Of a stretch of DNA of 5,268 nt, positions 1 through 5,215 are shown piece after piece. The stretch covers positions 1 to 5,268 of the forward strand of contig DAOVYC010000057.1 of assembly GCA_030635805.1 (NCBI GenBank), given 5' to 3'. The DNA is from a bacterium. GTDB taxonomy: Bacteria; Patescibacteriota; Gracilibacteria; JAUYGZ01; DAOVYC01. The position numbers and the translations under genes were made by a program. Under the pieces are notes generated by a model that was not told where the DNA came from, did no database searches, and was given only the letters and a program-made list of their open reading frames with translations. Numbering within the stretch: the first letter of the stretch is position 1; each line of letters starts with the position of its first letter.

Positions 1-168
1 AATGCATTACTAGATGAGTAGCTTTCGCCGCACCCCTCGCAAGATGAACATAAACGTGCTTATTTAATAGGTAGTGCATATATGCATCATATGTGCGTCG
101 ATTTCGTAGGATTATTTTTTTCATATTTATTTTTATTATTTTTTTACTTTTTAATTTTTACTTTTTAC
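1..168. other. Non-coding flank downstream of the prsW-like gene
   Basis: I see no supportable gene here. In frame 1 the first six codons read NALLDE followed by TAG at 19-21, which could be the tail of a plus-strand gene entering from the left, but seven codons cannot support that. The stretch holds a 12-bp palindrome at 75-86 and a T-rich run from about 114 to 170. No hairpin with a T-tract is visible on the minus strand after the prsW-like stop codon, so how that transcript ends is not clear. Confidence 0.5.
75..86. repeat. 12-bp perfect palindrome TGCATATATGCA
   Basis: TGCATATATGCA is its own reverse complement. The neighbouring bases also allow an imperfect hairpin pairing 74-81 with 89-96, including two G-T pairs, with a 7-nt loop. 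No T-tract follows directly, so this is not a convincing terminator. It could be a binding site for a dimeric regulator of a gene off the left edge, or chance in AT-rich DNA. Confidence 0.3.
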
Positions 169-173
169 TTACG
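141..173. repeat. T-rich direct repeat, copy A (two 14-bp units plus TTACG)
   Basis: This reads as two 14-bp units, TTTTTACTTTTTAA and TTTTTACTTTTTAC, followed by TTACG. It matches 1192-1224 without gaps at 28 of 33 positions, with the same two-unit-plus-TTACG layout. The final TTACG contains the minus-strand stop codon (TAA, 169-171) and last sense codon of the prsW-like gene, so the repeat begins exactly where that gene ends. Low complexity weakens the case for common descent, but the shared unit length and shared ending are specific. Confidence 0.5.
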
Positions 174-837
174 TAGGAGGATCTCCTCGGCTTGCCAGAA
201 CCCGCCGGTATTTTTTATGTATAGTCAAAACCCCCAGTATGGCAAAAGCCAAAAGAGGAATTGTCAGAAATGTAAGATGATAGTGATGGAGCAGATTAAA
301 CAAAGTATGCGAAACAGACGCTCCAAAAAAACCACGGAACTCATACATCAATGATTGCGACACGTTCATCGAAAGAGCACCACCCAGACTGGTAAATGAA
401 GTATGTGCTAAAGTTCCAAAAAAGAGACGAAGCATCGTAATGGTTACGATGTCTCCCTGCTCCAAAGCGGCCGTTATATACACCGCATTTTCCAAATAAG
501 CAAAACCAAGCCCTACGGACACCCATTTTACCACCGGTATATCCTCCTCCTTTTTTTTATGAATCTTATGATGAAAATGCTCAGCCGTTTTTTTGAGCAA
601 TTCTTCAAACGTAGCGAATAAAAATGTTGTCACTATTATACCCAACATAAAATGTAATCGGGACATCTCCAGTAAATGAAATTCGTGGATAATCACCAGA
701 GGAACCGTACTAAGAATCCCGAGAACAAAAGCTTTTAAAGCGTAGAAGAAAGTGCTTTTCTTTCTGCTTACCAGGTAAAGCAAAAACAAGTACACGGGTA
801 ATAATGCAATCGAAATTACTAAAAACTTGACGGCCAT
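169..837 (-). CDS. PrsW-family glutamic-type intramembrane protease
   Basis: This 222-residue, very hydrophobic protein has about seven membrane segments (roughly 4-23, 32-50, 61-77, 104-124, 134-156, 168-184 and 189-206). The PrsW hallmarks are in order: a paired glutamate motif EELLKK at 78-83 at the end of the third segment, GLGFAYLENAVY at 109-120 (the FxxxE motif, F112 and E116), R137 with H145, and HTLFN at 177-181 (HxxxN). These correspond to the putative catalytic residues of the PrsW/CAAX-protease clan, so it looks catalytically intact. A basic, histidine-rich loop (87-98) joins segments three and four. In B. subtilis, PrsW cuts the anti-sigma factor RsiW at site 1; no anti-sigma or sigma gene lies here, so the substrate is unknown. 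ATG at 835-837 is the only usable start before an in-frame stop at 853-855. No Shine-Dalgarno site is seen. It is divergent from the A2M gene. Confidence 0.85.
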   Translation of the reverse strand: MAVKFLVISIALLPVYLFLLYLVSRKKSTFFYALKAFVLGILSTVPLVIIHEFHLLEMSRLHFMLGIIVTTFLFATFEELLKKTAEHFHHKIHKKKEEDIPVVKWVSVGLGFAYLENAVYITAALEQGDIVTITMLRLFFGTLAHTSFTSLGGALSMNVSQSLMYEFRGFFGASVSHTLFNLLHHYHLTFLTIPLLAFAILGVLTIHKKYRRVLASRGDPPT

Positions 838-884
838 AAATTTTGGAAAATTTTATGTTTGTTTTTGGATCACGTTTTCACGTC

Positions 885-965
885 AGCCGCCAAAGTTGGA
901 TTGATTTTATGGGATAAAAATGATACAATTGTCTGAAAATGCTTCTTTAAAAAGGCTTGGCGGCT
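885..965. repeat. 9-bp inverted repeat AGCCGCCAA ... TTGGCGGCT
   Basis: AGCCGCCAA at 885-893 is the exact reverse complement of TTGGCGGCT at 957-965. With one bulged A (894), G895 can also pair with C956. The right arm covers the loop and one side of the top stem of the hairpin at 935-985. The left arm lies upstream of the -35 element at 901, so on the plus strand it is outside the short transcript. Both arms would be present in the minus-strand leader. GC-rich matches of this length are unusual in such AT-rich intergenic DNA. Confidence 0.5.
901..929 (+). promoter_or_regulatory. Sigma-70-like promoter with extended -10
   Basis: TTGATT (901-906) and TACAAT (924-929) are separated by 17 bp. 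TG at 921-922 followed by one base forms an extended -10 (TGaTACAAT). The predicted transcription start, 6 to 8 nt on, is at about 935-937, exactly the first base of the following hairpin. An 8-bp palindrome, ACAATTGT (925-932), overlaps the -10 and could be an operator. No protein-coding gene follows within a plausible distance, since two T-tract hairpins intervene. Confidence 0.5.
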
Positions 966-991
966 TTTGAAACGGGGGCATTTTCTTTTTT
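935..991 (+). ncRNA. Candidate short hairpin RNA with intrinsic terminator
   Basis: GAAAATGC (935-942) pairs perfectly with GCATTTTC (978-985). The stem continues through two G-U pairs and C945-G975, a two-base bulge (973-974), three A-T pairs (946-948 with 970-972), one A-G mismatch, and five more pairs (950-954 with 964-968). It closes on a loop at 955-963, GCTTGGCGG. T6 follows at 986-991, so the structure reads as an intrinsic terminator on the plus strand only. Because the promoter at 901-929 would start transcription at the first base of the stem, the product would be an RNA of about 57 nt made almost wholly of one hairpin. No gene lies upstream on this strand that would need a terminator here. 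It matches no RNA family I recognise. It would be antisense to the prsW-like leader. Confidence 0.4.
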
Positions 992-1002
992 ATTTACGCA
1001 AA

Positions 1003-1035
1003 CATGCCTTTTTTTATAAAGGTATGCGCTTTTTT
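1003..1035 (+). terminator. Second hairpin with T-tract, plus strand
   Basis: CATGCCTTT (1003-1011) pairs with AAAGGTATG (1018-1026) over nine positions with one G-T pair, around a 6-nt loop. After CGC, T6 follows at 1030-1035. It lies 11 bp past the T-tract of the upstream hairpin, so the two look like tandem terminators on the plus strand. They would stop any transcript from the promoter at 901 before it reached the A2M gene. The three-base gap before the T-run makes it a weaker terminator than the first. Confidence 0.5.
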
Positions 1036-1081
1036 AGAACTATTTCATATGTTTTTTATATGTGTTTTATACGACATTATT

Positions 1082-1109
1082 ATTATACCATACTTTTTTC
1101 ATAAATCAA
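1082..1109 (-). promoter_or_regulatory. Strong sigma-70-like promoter for the prsW-like gene
   Basis: On the minus strand TTGATT (complement of 1104-1109) and a consensus TATAAT (complement of 1082-1087) are 16 bp apart. TG plus one base precedes the -10, giving TGGTATAAT, an extended -10. Transcription would begin near 1075 and run left into the prsW-like gene, about 238 nt before its ATG. It is the best promoter match in the window and shares the TTGATT and extended -10 layout of the opposing promoter at 901-929. Confidence 0.6.
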
Positions 1110-1155
1110 GTATTTTGTAGCACCAATCCCTCGTTAAGCACGTAATATAGTCATT

Positions 1156-1189
1156 ATTCATAATTCCTTCTCCCCCTATTCATTATTCC
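1156..1189. repeat. Imperfect direct repeat ATTCATWATTCC, two copies
   Basis: ATTCATAATTCC (1156-1167) and ATTCATTATTCC (1178-1189) match at 11 of 12 positions, 22 bp apart, joined by a pyrimidine run. Together with the 14-bp units that follow they make the stretch from about 1165 to 1226 almost free of purines. Low-complexity series of this kind occur between genes in several AT-rich bacterial genomes; no function is evident. Confidence 0.45.
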
Positions 1190-1224
1190 CCTTTTCACTT
1201 TTTCCTTTTCACTTTTTCCTTACG
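1190..1224. repeat. Tandem 14-bp repeat CCTTTTCACTTTTT, copy B of the 141-173 repeat
   Basis: The 14-bp unit CCTTTTCACTTTTT occurs at 1190-1203 and 1204-1217, perfectly repeated, followed by a partial CCTT. Positions 1192-1224 align without gaps to 141-173 (28 of 33 identical), both ending TTACG and both in the same orientation. The two copies therefore bracket the prsW-like gene together with its promoter. The tract lies 37 bp before the A2M start codon and could be part of its leader, where the lack of purines would exclude a Shine-Dalgarno site. Confidence 0.6.
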
Positions 1225-1250
1225 CCTTGCTAGACTAATAACCAACTTTA

Positions 1251-1275
1251 ATGTCGATAAGTGACCGGAAAAAAA
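1251..1275 (+). other. A2M start region: GTG after a stop, out-of-frame ATG and A7 run
   Basis: The codon before the GTG at 1261 is an in-frame TAA (1258-1260), so GTG is the first possible codon of the frame. The next in-frame ATG (codon 60, 1438) would remove the membrane anchor. No Shine-Dalgarno sequence precedes the GTG. An ATG at 1251-1253 lies in a different frame and reads MSISDRKK into a run of seven A bases (1269-1275). Loss of one A would join it to the A2M frame at LITIP. GTG at 1261 is preferred here because it needs no frameshift. Confidence 0.5.
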
Positions 1276-4200
1276 CTAATTACCATCCCAGGCATCATAA
1301 TTCTCACTATAGGGATTATAATCACTGTTATCACAACTCTCCCCTTTTTTCTCCATAATCCCCAAATTCAACTCAATAAGGACGCTGTCTATAAAATATA
1401 TGAGGAAGAATCAATAAAAATTCCATTTTCTCAATGGATGAACAAAAATTCAGTGGAAAAGAGCCTTTCAACTTCACCAAAAATCCCTTTTAACACAAAA
1501 TGGCAGGGAAATACCCTTCTTATCGACATAAATTCCAAAGAAAGAACGGGAAATCTTGTTTCTGTTAATATTTCGGAAAATGCCAAAAATATCCTCGGGA
1601 GAAAAATATCGAACGCTTTTAGCGTAGATTTCATTACTTCAAAACCACCGAAAGTACTTCATATCCACCCACGAGAAAAAACAAATATCACTGAAAAAAT
1701 CTATATTACCTTTACGGATGAAATGGCGGATCTCAACAACCCATCAATGATTCACTCAATATCGTTATCCCCGCCAATAAAAGGAACTTGGAATTGGATC
1801 ACACCATCGACAATAGAATTCTCACCAAAAAACAATTTCGATTATTCCACTGTATATAAAATTTTTATTTCAAAAAACATTACCAATCTGAATGGCATTC
1901 GTCTGGAAGATAATTATGAATACGAATTCAAAACAGAAGATTCGGAAACAGATAAAGAATCAGAAAACCCTGATAATAGGGAGGAATCGGAAAATCCACT
2001 TCCTCAGCCCCCATTAAACCAAACGGATGAGAAGGGAACAGAGGAAAATGATGTTATCTCTCTTGATCTTGAAAAAAGAAGAGCAATCTTGTTAAATCCG
2101 GACGCTCAGGTCGAATCACTGTTAACCGATTCGGAAAACATTAATGAACCAAAATTATATAGCTATATTCATCTTGATAAAAAAATATATTCACCAAATG
2201 ACACAATATTATTCAAAGGGATAGTAAAATCTCATAAAGATGCGGCCTTTGATATCCCCAAGCCAACACTTATTAATATTGCCGTAAGAGACTCCGATTC
2301 TTTCGAAATTTTTAGAAACAGGTATATCACCAATAAAAAGGGAGTATTTGATGGAAAAATAAAACTTTTTGATGATTCACCAAGCGGAACCTATACAATA
2401 ATCATTTGTTTGGGGACAATGGATTACTATTGCCAGGAAGAAGAATATTATTCCTATTTTTCGGTAGGCGATTCAGGTAATGGTGCGAAAAATTCTCATT
2501 TAAATAATCAAATAAAAAATCCCTCCAAAAATGCTCTAAAACTTGAACTGGATAAAGATGAGTATCAAATAGGTGAAACCGCCCGATTACGATTTAAATA
2601 TAATGAAGAGGCTCGAGCTCTAATAACTGTGGAAAGAAGCAGTGTAAAATATTTCAAAATAATAGATGTATCTCCCGGCTATAGTGCTATCCAAATTCCA
2701 ATTAAAGATAATTTCTTCCCCAACACTTTTGTCTCGGTTTTGGTGGTGGAAAAAGACGGTACTCAAAAAAATGGTAAACAAGAAATGATGATTAATAAAG
2801 AAAGCAGGAAAATAAATCTTACGATCGAAACCGATAAAACCAGATACAACCCCGGAGAAGAGATGACCCTATCAATCAACACCAGGGATTACAAAAACCG
2901 GCCAATCAGTGCTGATCTTCTTTTATATATTCAGGAATATTCGGATAAAAAAGAAAAAATCGAGGAAGAGGTTTTCGATTTTTTCTATCACCCCAGAAAT
3001 CTAAACGTAATAGACACTATCAATACTGAAACTGTCGCAAACAGCAAAACAGAAAATATCACTGAAACTATGATTTGGAAACCAAATATCCATACCGATA
3101 TTAATGGGGAAGCAAAAATAATCTTTAAAACTCCCAATAAAAATTCTCTCTGGAAAATAAAAATTCTTGCTATTAGCGATCAGGCAAAAATAGGGTTCAT
3201 AACAAAAAAATTAGATACTAGAAAATCACTTATTTTAAATTCAAATATCCCAAACTTCCTTTATCTGGATGACCAAGTACAAATCAAAACAGCAATAGAA
3301 AATAACTCCGAAGAAAAAGAAACCTTTTCGGTAAATATCGAAACGGTTAATTTAACTGTTCATGGGAATAATGAAACCAAAATAAAATTAGACCCCCATG
3401 AAACAAGTGAAGTAATTTTTGACCTTGAGGCTCAGTCTGCAAATTTTTCATCGTATGGAAAAATAAAAATTCGTACTTTCAATGAAAATAAAGAGGACCA
3501 AATTGAAAAAAATATTCAAATTATTCAGCCGATAAAATCAAAGCACGAAAATATTTCTGGAAAAACAGGAAGTAATTCTTTCCAGAAAACAATTCATATA
3601 AATGCAGGTAAAAATGATACGGAAAAAATAAGTATCAATGCTGGTGCAACTTATCTGGCAAATATCGTAGACGATATTAAATATCTGCTTTCAAATCCTA
3701 TGATTAGTACGATAGATACGATTGGCAGAATCGCCCCCATTGCCGAACTCATCACCACTCTCAAGTTAAAAAGTTTTGAAGAACTCTCTCTGCCATCGCT
3801 GAGAGACAAGGCCGGAAATAAAATTTTATTTGAAGATATTGTAAAAAGCTCATTGCAAAAAATTTATGAACTTCAAAATTCGGACGGCGGGTGGAACTTT
3901 TGGAAATTCGAAACAGAAAAAATCCAAAGTAATTCCACACTGAGTGCTTTTATTCTTTCTCAGCTCCATAACACTCGAAATGCCGGATTTTATGTAAATC
4001 AAAACACGATGAATAAGGCCTATAAATTTGTAGCCAATACACTTTATAACTCAAAAGAAACTGAAGATGAAAATCAGGATATTTGGGAAAGTAGAGCATT
4101 TCTTATCGCCATGCTTTCCGAAGCAAACAGATATGAACTTCGACTCATCCAGAAAACATATGAGAACATAGATGAATTAAGTAATGGCGCCAAATTATAT

Positions 4201-5151
4201 TTGGCTCTCGCTTTGGAAAACACAAATCAAAAAACAAAAGCAACCGAGATAGTAAACGGTTTACTCGAAAAACTTCATCGATCCAAAGACAAAACACGGC
4301 TTCTTGAGAATAAAAAGGAACCGGCAGAAATTTTGATGTCGGACATCAAAAGAACGGCACTTTTACTTAAGCTAATTCATCGACTAAATATCGAAAATCC
4401 GGAAGAGGAAAATATGATCCAATGGATATTGAATCAATCATCGGAAAAGATATCACTTATTGATCGAGTCGAAATTATTTCAATGATTACCGAAATAATA
4501 GATACAAAAAAAGATAAAGAGGTTCAGTTCTCTGTTGAGATTGAACTAAATAATCTGAAAATTCAGGCATTTTCAAAAAATAAAAACACCATATTTGCAC
4601 AAGAAAGTGTTTCGATTCCGGTTTCAAAACTCAATTCAACAAACGATCCGGCTATAAAAATCAGTAAAAAAGGAATTGGAAGATTATTTTTTGAAATAAT
4701 CAATCCAATTACCACCGATATTAATAAGCTTACCGCCTCTAGTAATCGTATTGGAATAGCGCGAACATATTTGAACACAGAAACAAAAGCTAATCTTGGA
4801 AACCTCGCCATCGTAAAACAAGGAGACACGGTAACGGGAGAAATTATTTTAGTAATTCCAGAAGAAAGAAATTTCGTAATGGTAGAAGAGTTTCTACCAG
4901 CTGGATTAACCTTTATAAAAGAGGTTTCGGACAACAAGAAGATGAGTCCATTCGATATCCACAAATTTCAAAATAACAGAATTCTACTTTTTGCGGAAAA
5001 ACTGTCTCCGGGCGTTTACACTTATTCATTTGAAGCGAAGGCTACTCGCATTGGTAAATTTTTCCATCAGCAAACCAAAGCTTTTGAAGTTTACAATCCG
5101 AAAATATCAAGCACCACAAAACCCGGCTGGTTTAGTATAGCAGCCAACTAA
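1261..5151 (+). CDS. Membrane-anchored bacterial alpha-2-macroglobulin, thioester motif lost
   Basis: This 1296-residue envelope protein belongs to the bacterial alpha-2-macroglobulin family, proposed protease traps or inhibitors. An uncleaved signal-anchor (about 5-31) carries no lipobox cysteine. Next come two Ig-like Big_5-type domains (about 45-127 and 129-226), an acidic linker (227-265, ESENP twice), an MG2-like domain (298-402), further macroglobulin/bait-region domains (425-560), a bait-like variable stretch (557-603), and the A2M core domain (603-690; MIWKPNIHTDINGEAKIIF at 604-622 is typical). An MG8/CUB-like part (690-797), a helical thioester domain (798-1080, with LQNSDGGWNFW at 871-881) and C-terminal MG9/MG10-like domains ending in FEVYNPKISS follow. 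At the thioester site CxEQ is replaced by S816-T-I-D819, so no thioester can form, as in YfaS-type (type II) members. It is shorter than E. coli YfhM or YfaS (over 1500 residues). The only cysteines are C383 and C391. No penicillin-binding protein 1C gene lies beside it in the window. Stop TAA; no clear promoter. Confidence 0.88.
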   Translation: MTGKKLITIPGIIILTIGIIITVITTLPFFLHNPQIQLNKDAVYKIYEEESIKIPFSQWMNKNSVEKSLSTSPKIPFNTKWQGNTLLIDINSKERTGNLVSVNISENAKNILGRKISNAFSVDFITSKPPKVLHIHPREKTNITEKIYITFTDEMADLNNPSMIHSISLSPPIKGTWNWITPSTIEFSPKNNFDYSTVYKIFISKNITNLNGIRLEDNYEYEFKTEDSETDKESENPDNREESENPLPQPPLNQTDEKGTEENDVISLDLEKRRAILLNPDAQVESLLTDSENINEPKLYSYIHLDKKIYSPNDTILFKGIVKSHKDAAFDIPKPTLINIAVRDSDSFEIFRNRYITNKKGVFDGKIKLFDDSPSGTYTIIICLGTMDYYCQEEEYYSYFSVGDSGNGAKNSHLNNQIKNPSKNALKLELDKDEYQIGETARLRFKYNEEARALITVERSSVKYFKIIDVSPGYSAIQIPIKDNFFPNTFVSVLVVEKDGTQKNGKQEMMINKESRKINLTIETDKTRYNPGEEMTLSINTRDYKNRPISADLLLYIQEYSDKKEKIEEEVFDFFYHPRNLNVIDTINTETVANSKTENITETMIWKPNIHTDINGEAKIIFKTPNKNSLWKIKILAISDQAKIGFITKKLDTRKSLILNSNIPNFLYLDDQVQIKTAIENNSEEKETFSVNIETVNLTVHGNNETKIKLDPHETSEVIFDLEAQSANFSSYGKIKIRTFNENKEDQIEKNIQIIQPIKSKHENISGKTGSNSFQKTIHINAGKNDTEKISINAGATYLANIVDDIKYLLSNPMISTIDTIGRIAPIAELITTLKLKSFEELSLPSLRDKAGNKILFEDIVKSSLQKIYELQNSDGGWNFWKFETEKIQSNSTLSAFILSQLHNTRNAGFYVNQNTMNKAYKFVANTLYNSKETEDENQDIWESRAFLIAMLSEANRYELRLIQKTYENIDELSNGAKLYLALALENTNQKTKATEIVNGLLEKLHRSKDKTRLLENKKEPAEILMSDIKRTALLLKLIHRLNIENPEEENMIQWILNQSSEKISLIDRVEIISMITEIIDTKKDKEVQFSVEIELNNLKIQAFSKNKNTIFAQESVSIPVSKLNSTNDPAIKISKKGIGRLFFEIINPITTDINKLTASSNRIGIARTYLNTETKANLGNLAIVKQGDTVTGEIILVIPEERNFVMVEEFLPAGLTFIKEVSDNKKMSPFDIHKFQNNRILLFAEKLSPGVYTYSFEAKATRIGKFFHQQTKAFEVYNPKISSTTKPGWFSIAAN

Positions 5152-5167
5152 TTCTAGAAAACTAGAG
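5152..5167. other. Small hairpin directly after the A2M stop codon
   Basis: TCTAG (5153-5157) pairs with CTAGA (5162-5166) around an AAAA loop, with a possible T-G pair outside. It starts at the base after the TAA stop. No T-tract follows, so it does not look like an intrinsic terminator; it might protect the 3' end of the message or be chance. The same bases compete with a pairing of AGAGCCCC (5166-5173) to GGGGGTCT (5203-5210). Confidence 0.35.
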
Positions 5168-5196
5168 AGCCCCTTCAGATATTTAGAAATTACAAA

Positions 5197-5215
5197 GGGT
5201 CCGGGGGTCTGGGGG
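5197..5215. repeat. G-rich island, near-tandem GGGGTCYG
   Basis: The sequence GGGTCCGGGGGTCTGGGGG has G-runs of 3, 5 and 5 within 19 bases and reads as a near-tandem GGGGTCYG unit. It stands out sharply from its AT-rich setting. Its runs can pair with the C4 run at 5170-5173: CCCTT (5171-5175) with AAGGG (5195-5199), or AGAGCCCC (5166-5173) with GGGGGTCT (5203-5210) with one G-G mismatch. Only three nearby G-runs are present, so a standard four-tract quadruplex would need the distant G-runs at 5256-5265. It may be a copy of a dispersed intergenic repeat. Confidence 0.4.

Larger units (their letters stand above)
838..1075 (-). promoter_or_regulatory. Putative long 5' leader of the prsW-like mRNA
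   Basis: If the minus-strand promoter at 1082-1109 is used, transcription starts near 1075 and the prsW-like message carries about 238 nt of untranslated leader. That RNA would include the reverse complements of both plus-strand hairpins. It could also pair AGCCGCCAA (complement of 957-965) with TTGGCGGCT (complement of 885-893), which would compete with the first hairpin. I see no T-tract on the minus strand that would make this a classical attenuator, and I recognise no known riboswitch class. The leader is inferred from promoter position alone. Confidence 0.35.
838..1260. other. 423-bp divergent intergenic region
   Basis: This region has no protein-coding gene that I can support. Reading left to right it holds: the SD-less start region of the prsW-like gene; one arm of a 9-bp inverted repeat (885-893); a plus-strand promoter-like site (901-929); a long hairpin with T6 (935-991) that contains the second arm; another hairpin with T6 (1003-1035); a weak AT-rich hairpin CATAT/ATATG (1046-1062); a minus-strand promoter (1082-1109); and a pyrimidine-rich repeat tract (about 1156-1224) just ahead of the A2M gene. 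No clear plus-strand promoter for the A2M gene stands out. Confidence 0.7.

Noticed and set aside
14..67. 17-codon plus-strand frame MSSFRRTPRKMNINVLI
   Set aside because: It is too short, has no ribosome-binding site, and no recognisable similarity.
174..180. Perfect AGGAGG Shine-Dalgarno-like site on the plus strand
   Set aside because: It encodes the last residues (DPP) of the prsW-like protein on the other strand, and no plus-strand start codon with a credible gene follows.
82..354. 90-codon plus-strand frame with a phenylalanine-rich hydrophobic start
   Set aside because: It overlaps the 3' end of the well-supported prsW-like gene in antisense. Its hydrophobic part only reflects the T-rich repeat tract, and it has no ribosome-binding site or family likeness.
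341..526. 61-codon minus-strand frame
   Set aside because: It is another reading frame inside the prsW-like gene and resembles no protein family.
1046..1062. CATAT/ATATG hairpin with a T-rich loop
   Set aside because: Five A-T-rich pairs with no T-tract directly after; not distinguishable from chance.
1134..1164. Possible A2M promoter, TTAAGC and CATAAT
   Set aside because: The spacing is 19 bp and the -35 is poor; AT-rich DNA gives such matches often. I could not identify the A2M promoter with confidence.
1431..1634. 67-codon minus-strand frame
   Set aside because: It lies antisense within the A2M gene, whose frame is supported by domain motifs along its full length.
4563..4964. 133-codon minus-strand frame
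   Set aside because: It lies antisense to the C-terminal macroglobulin domains; the complementary strand explains the open frame and no family features appear.
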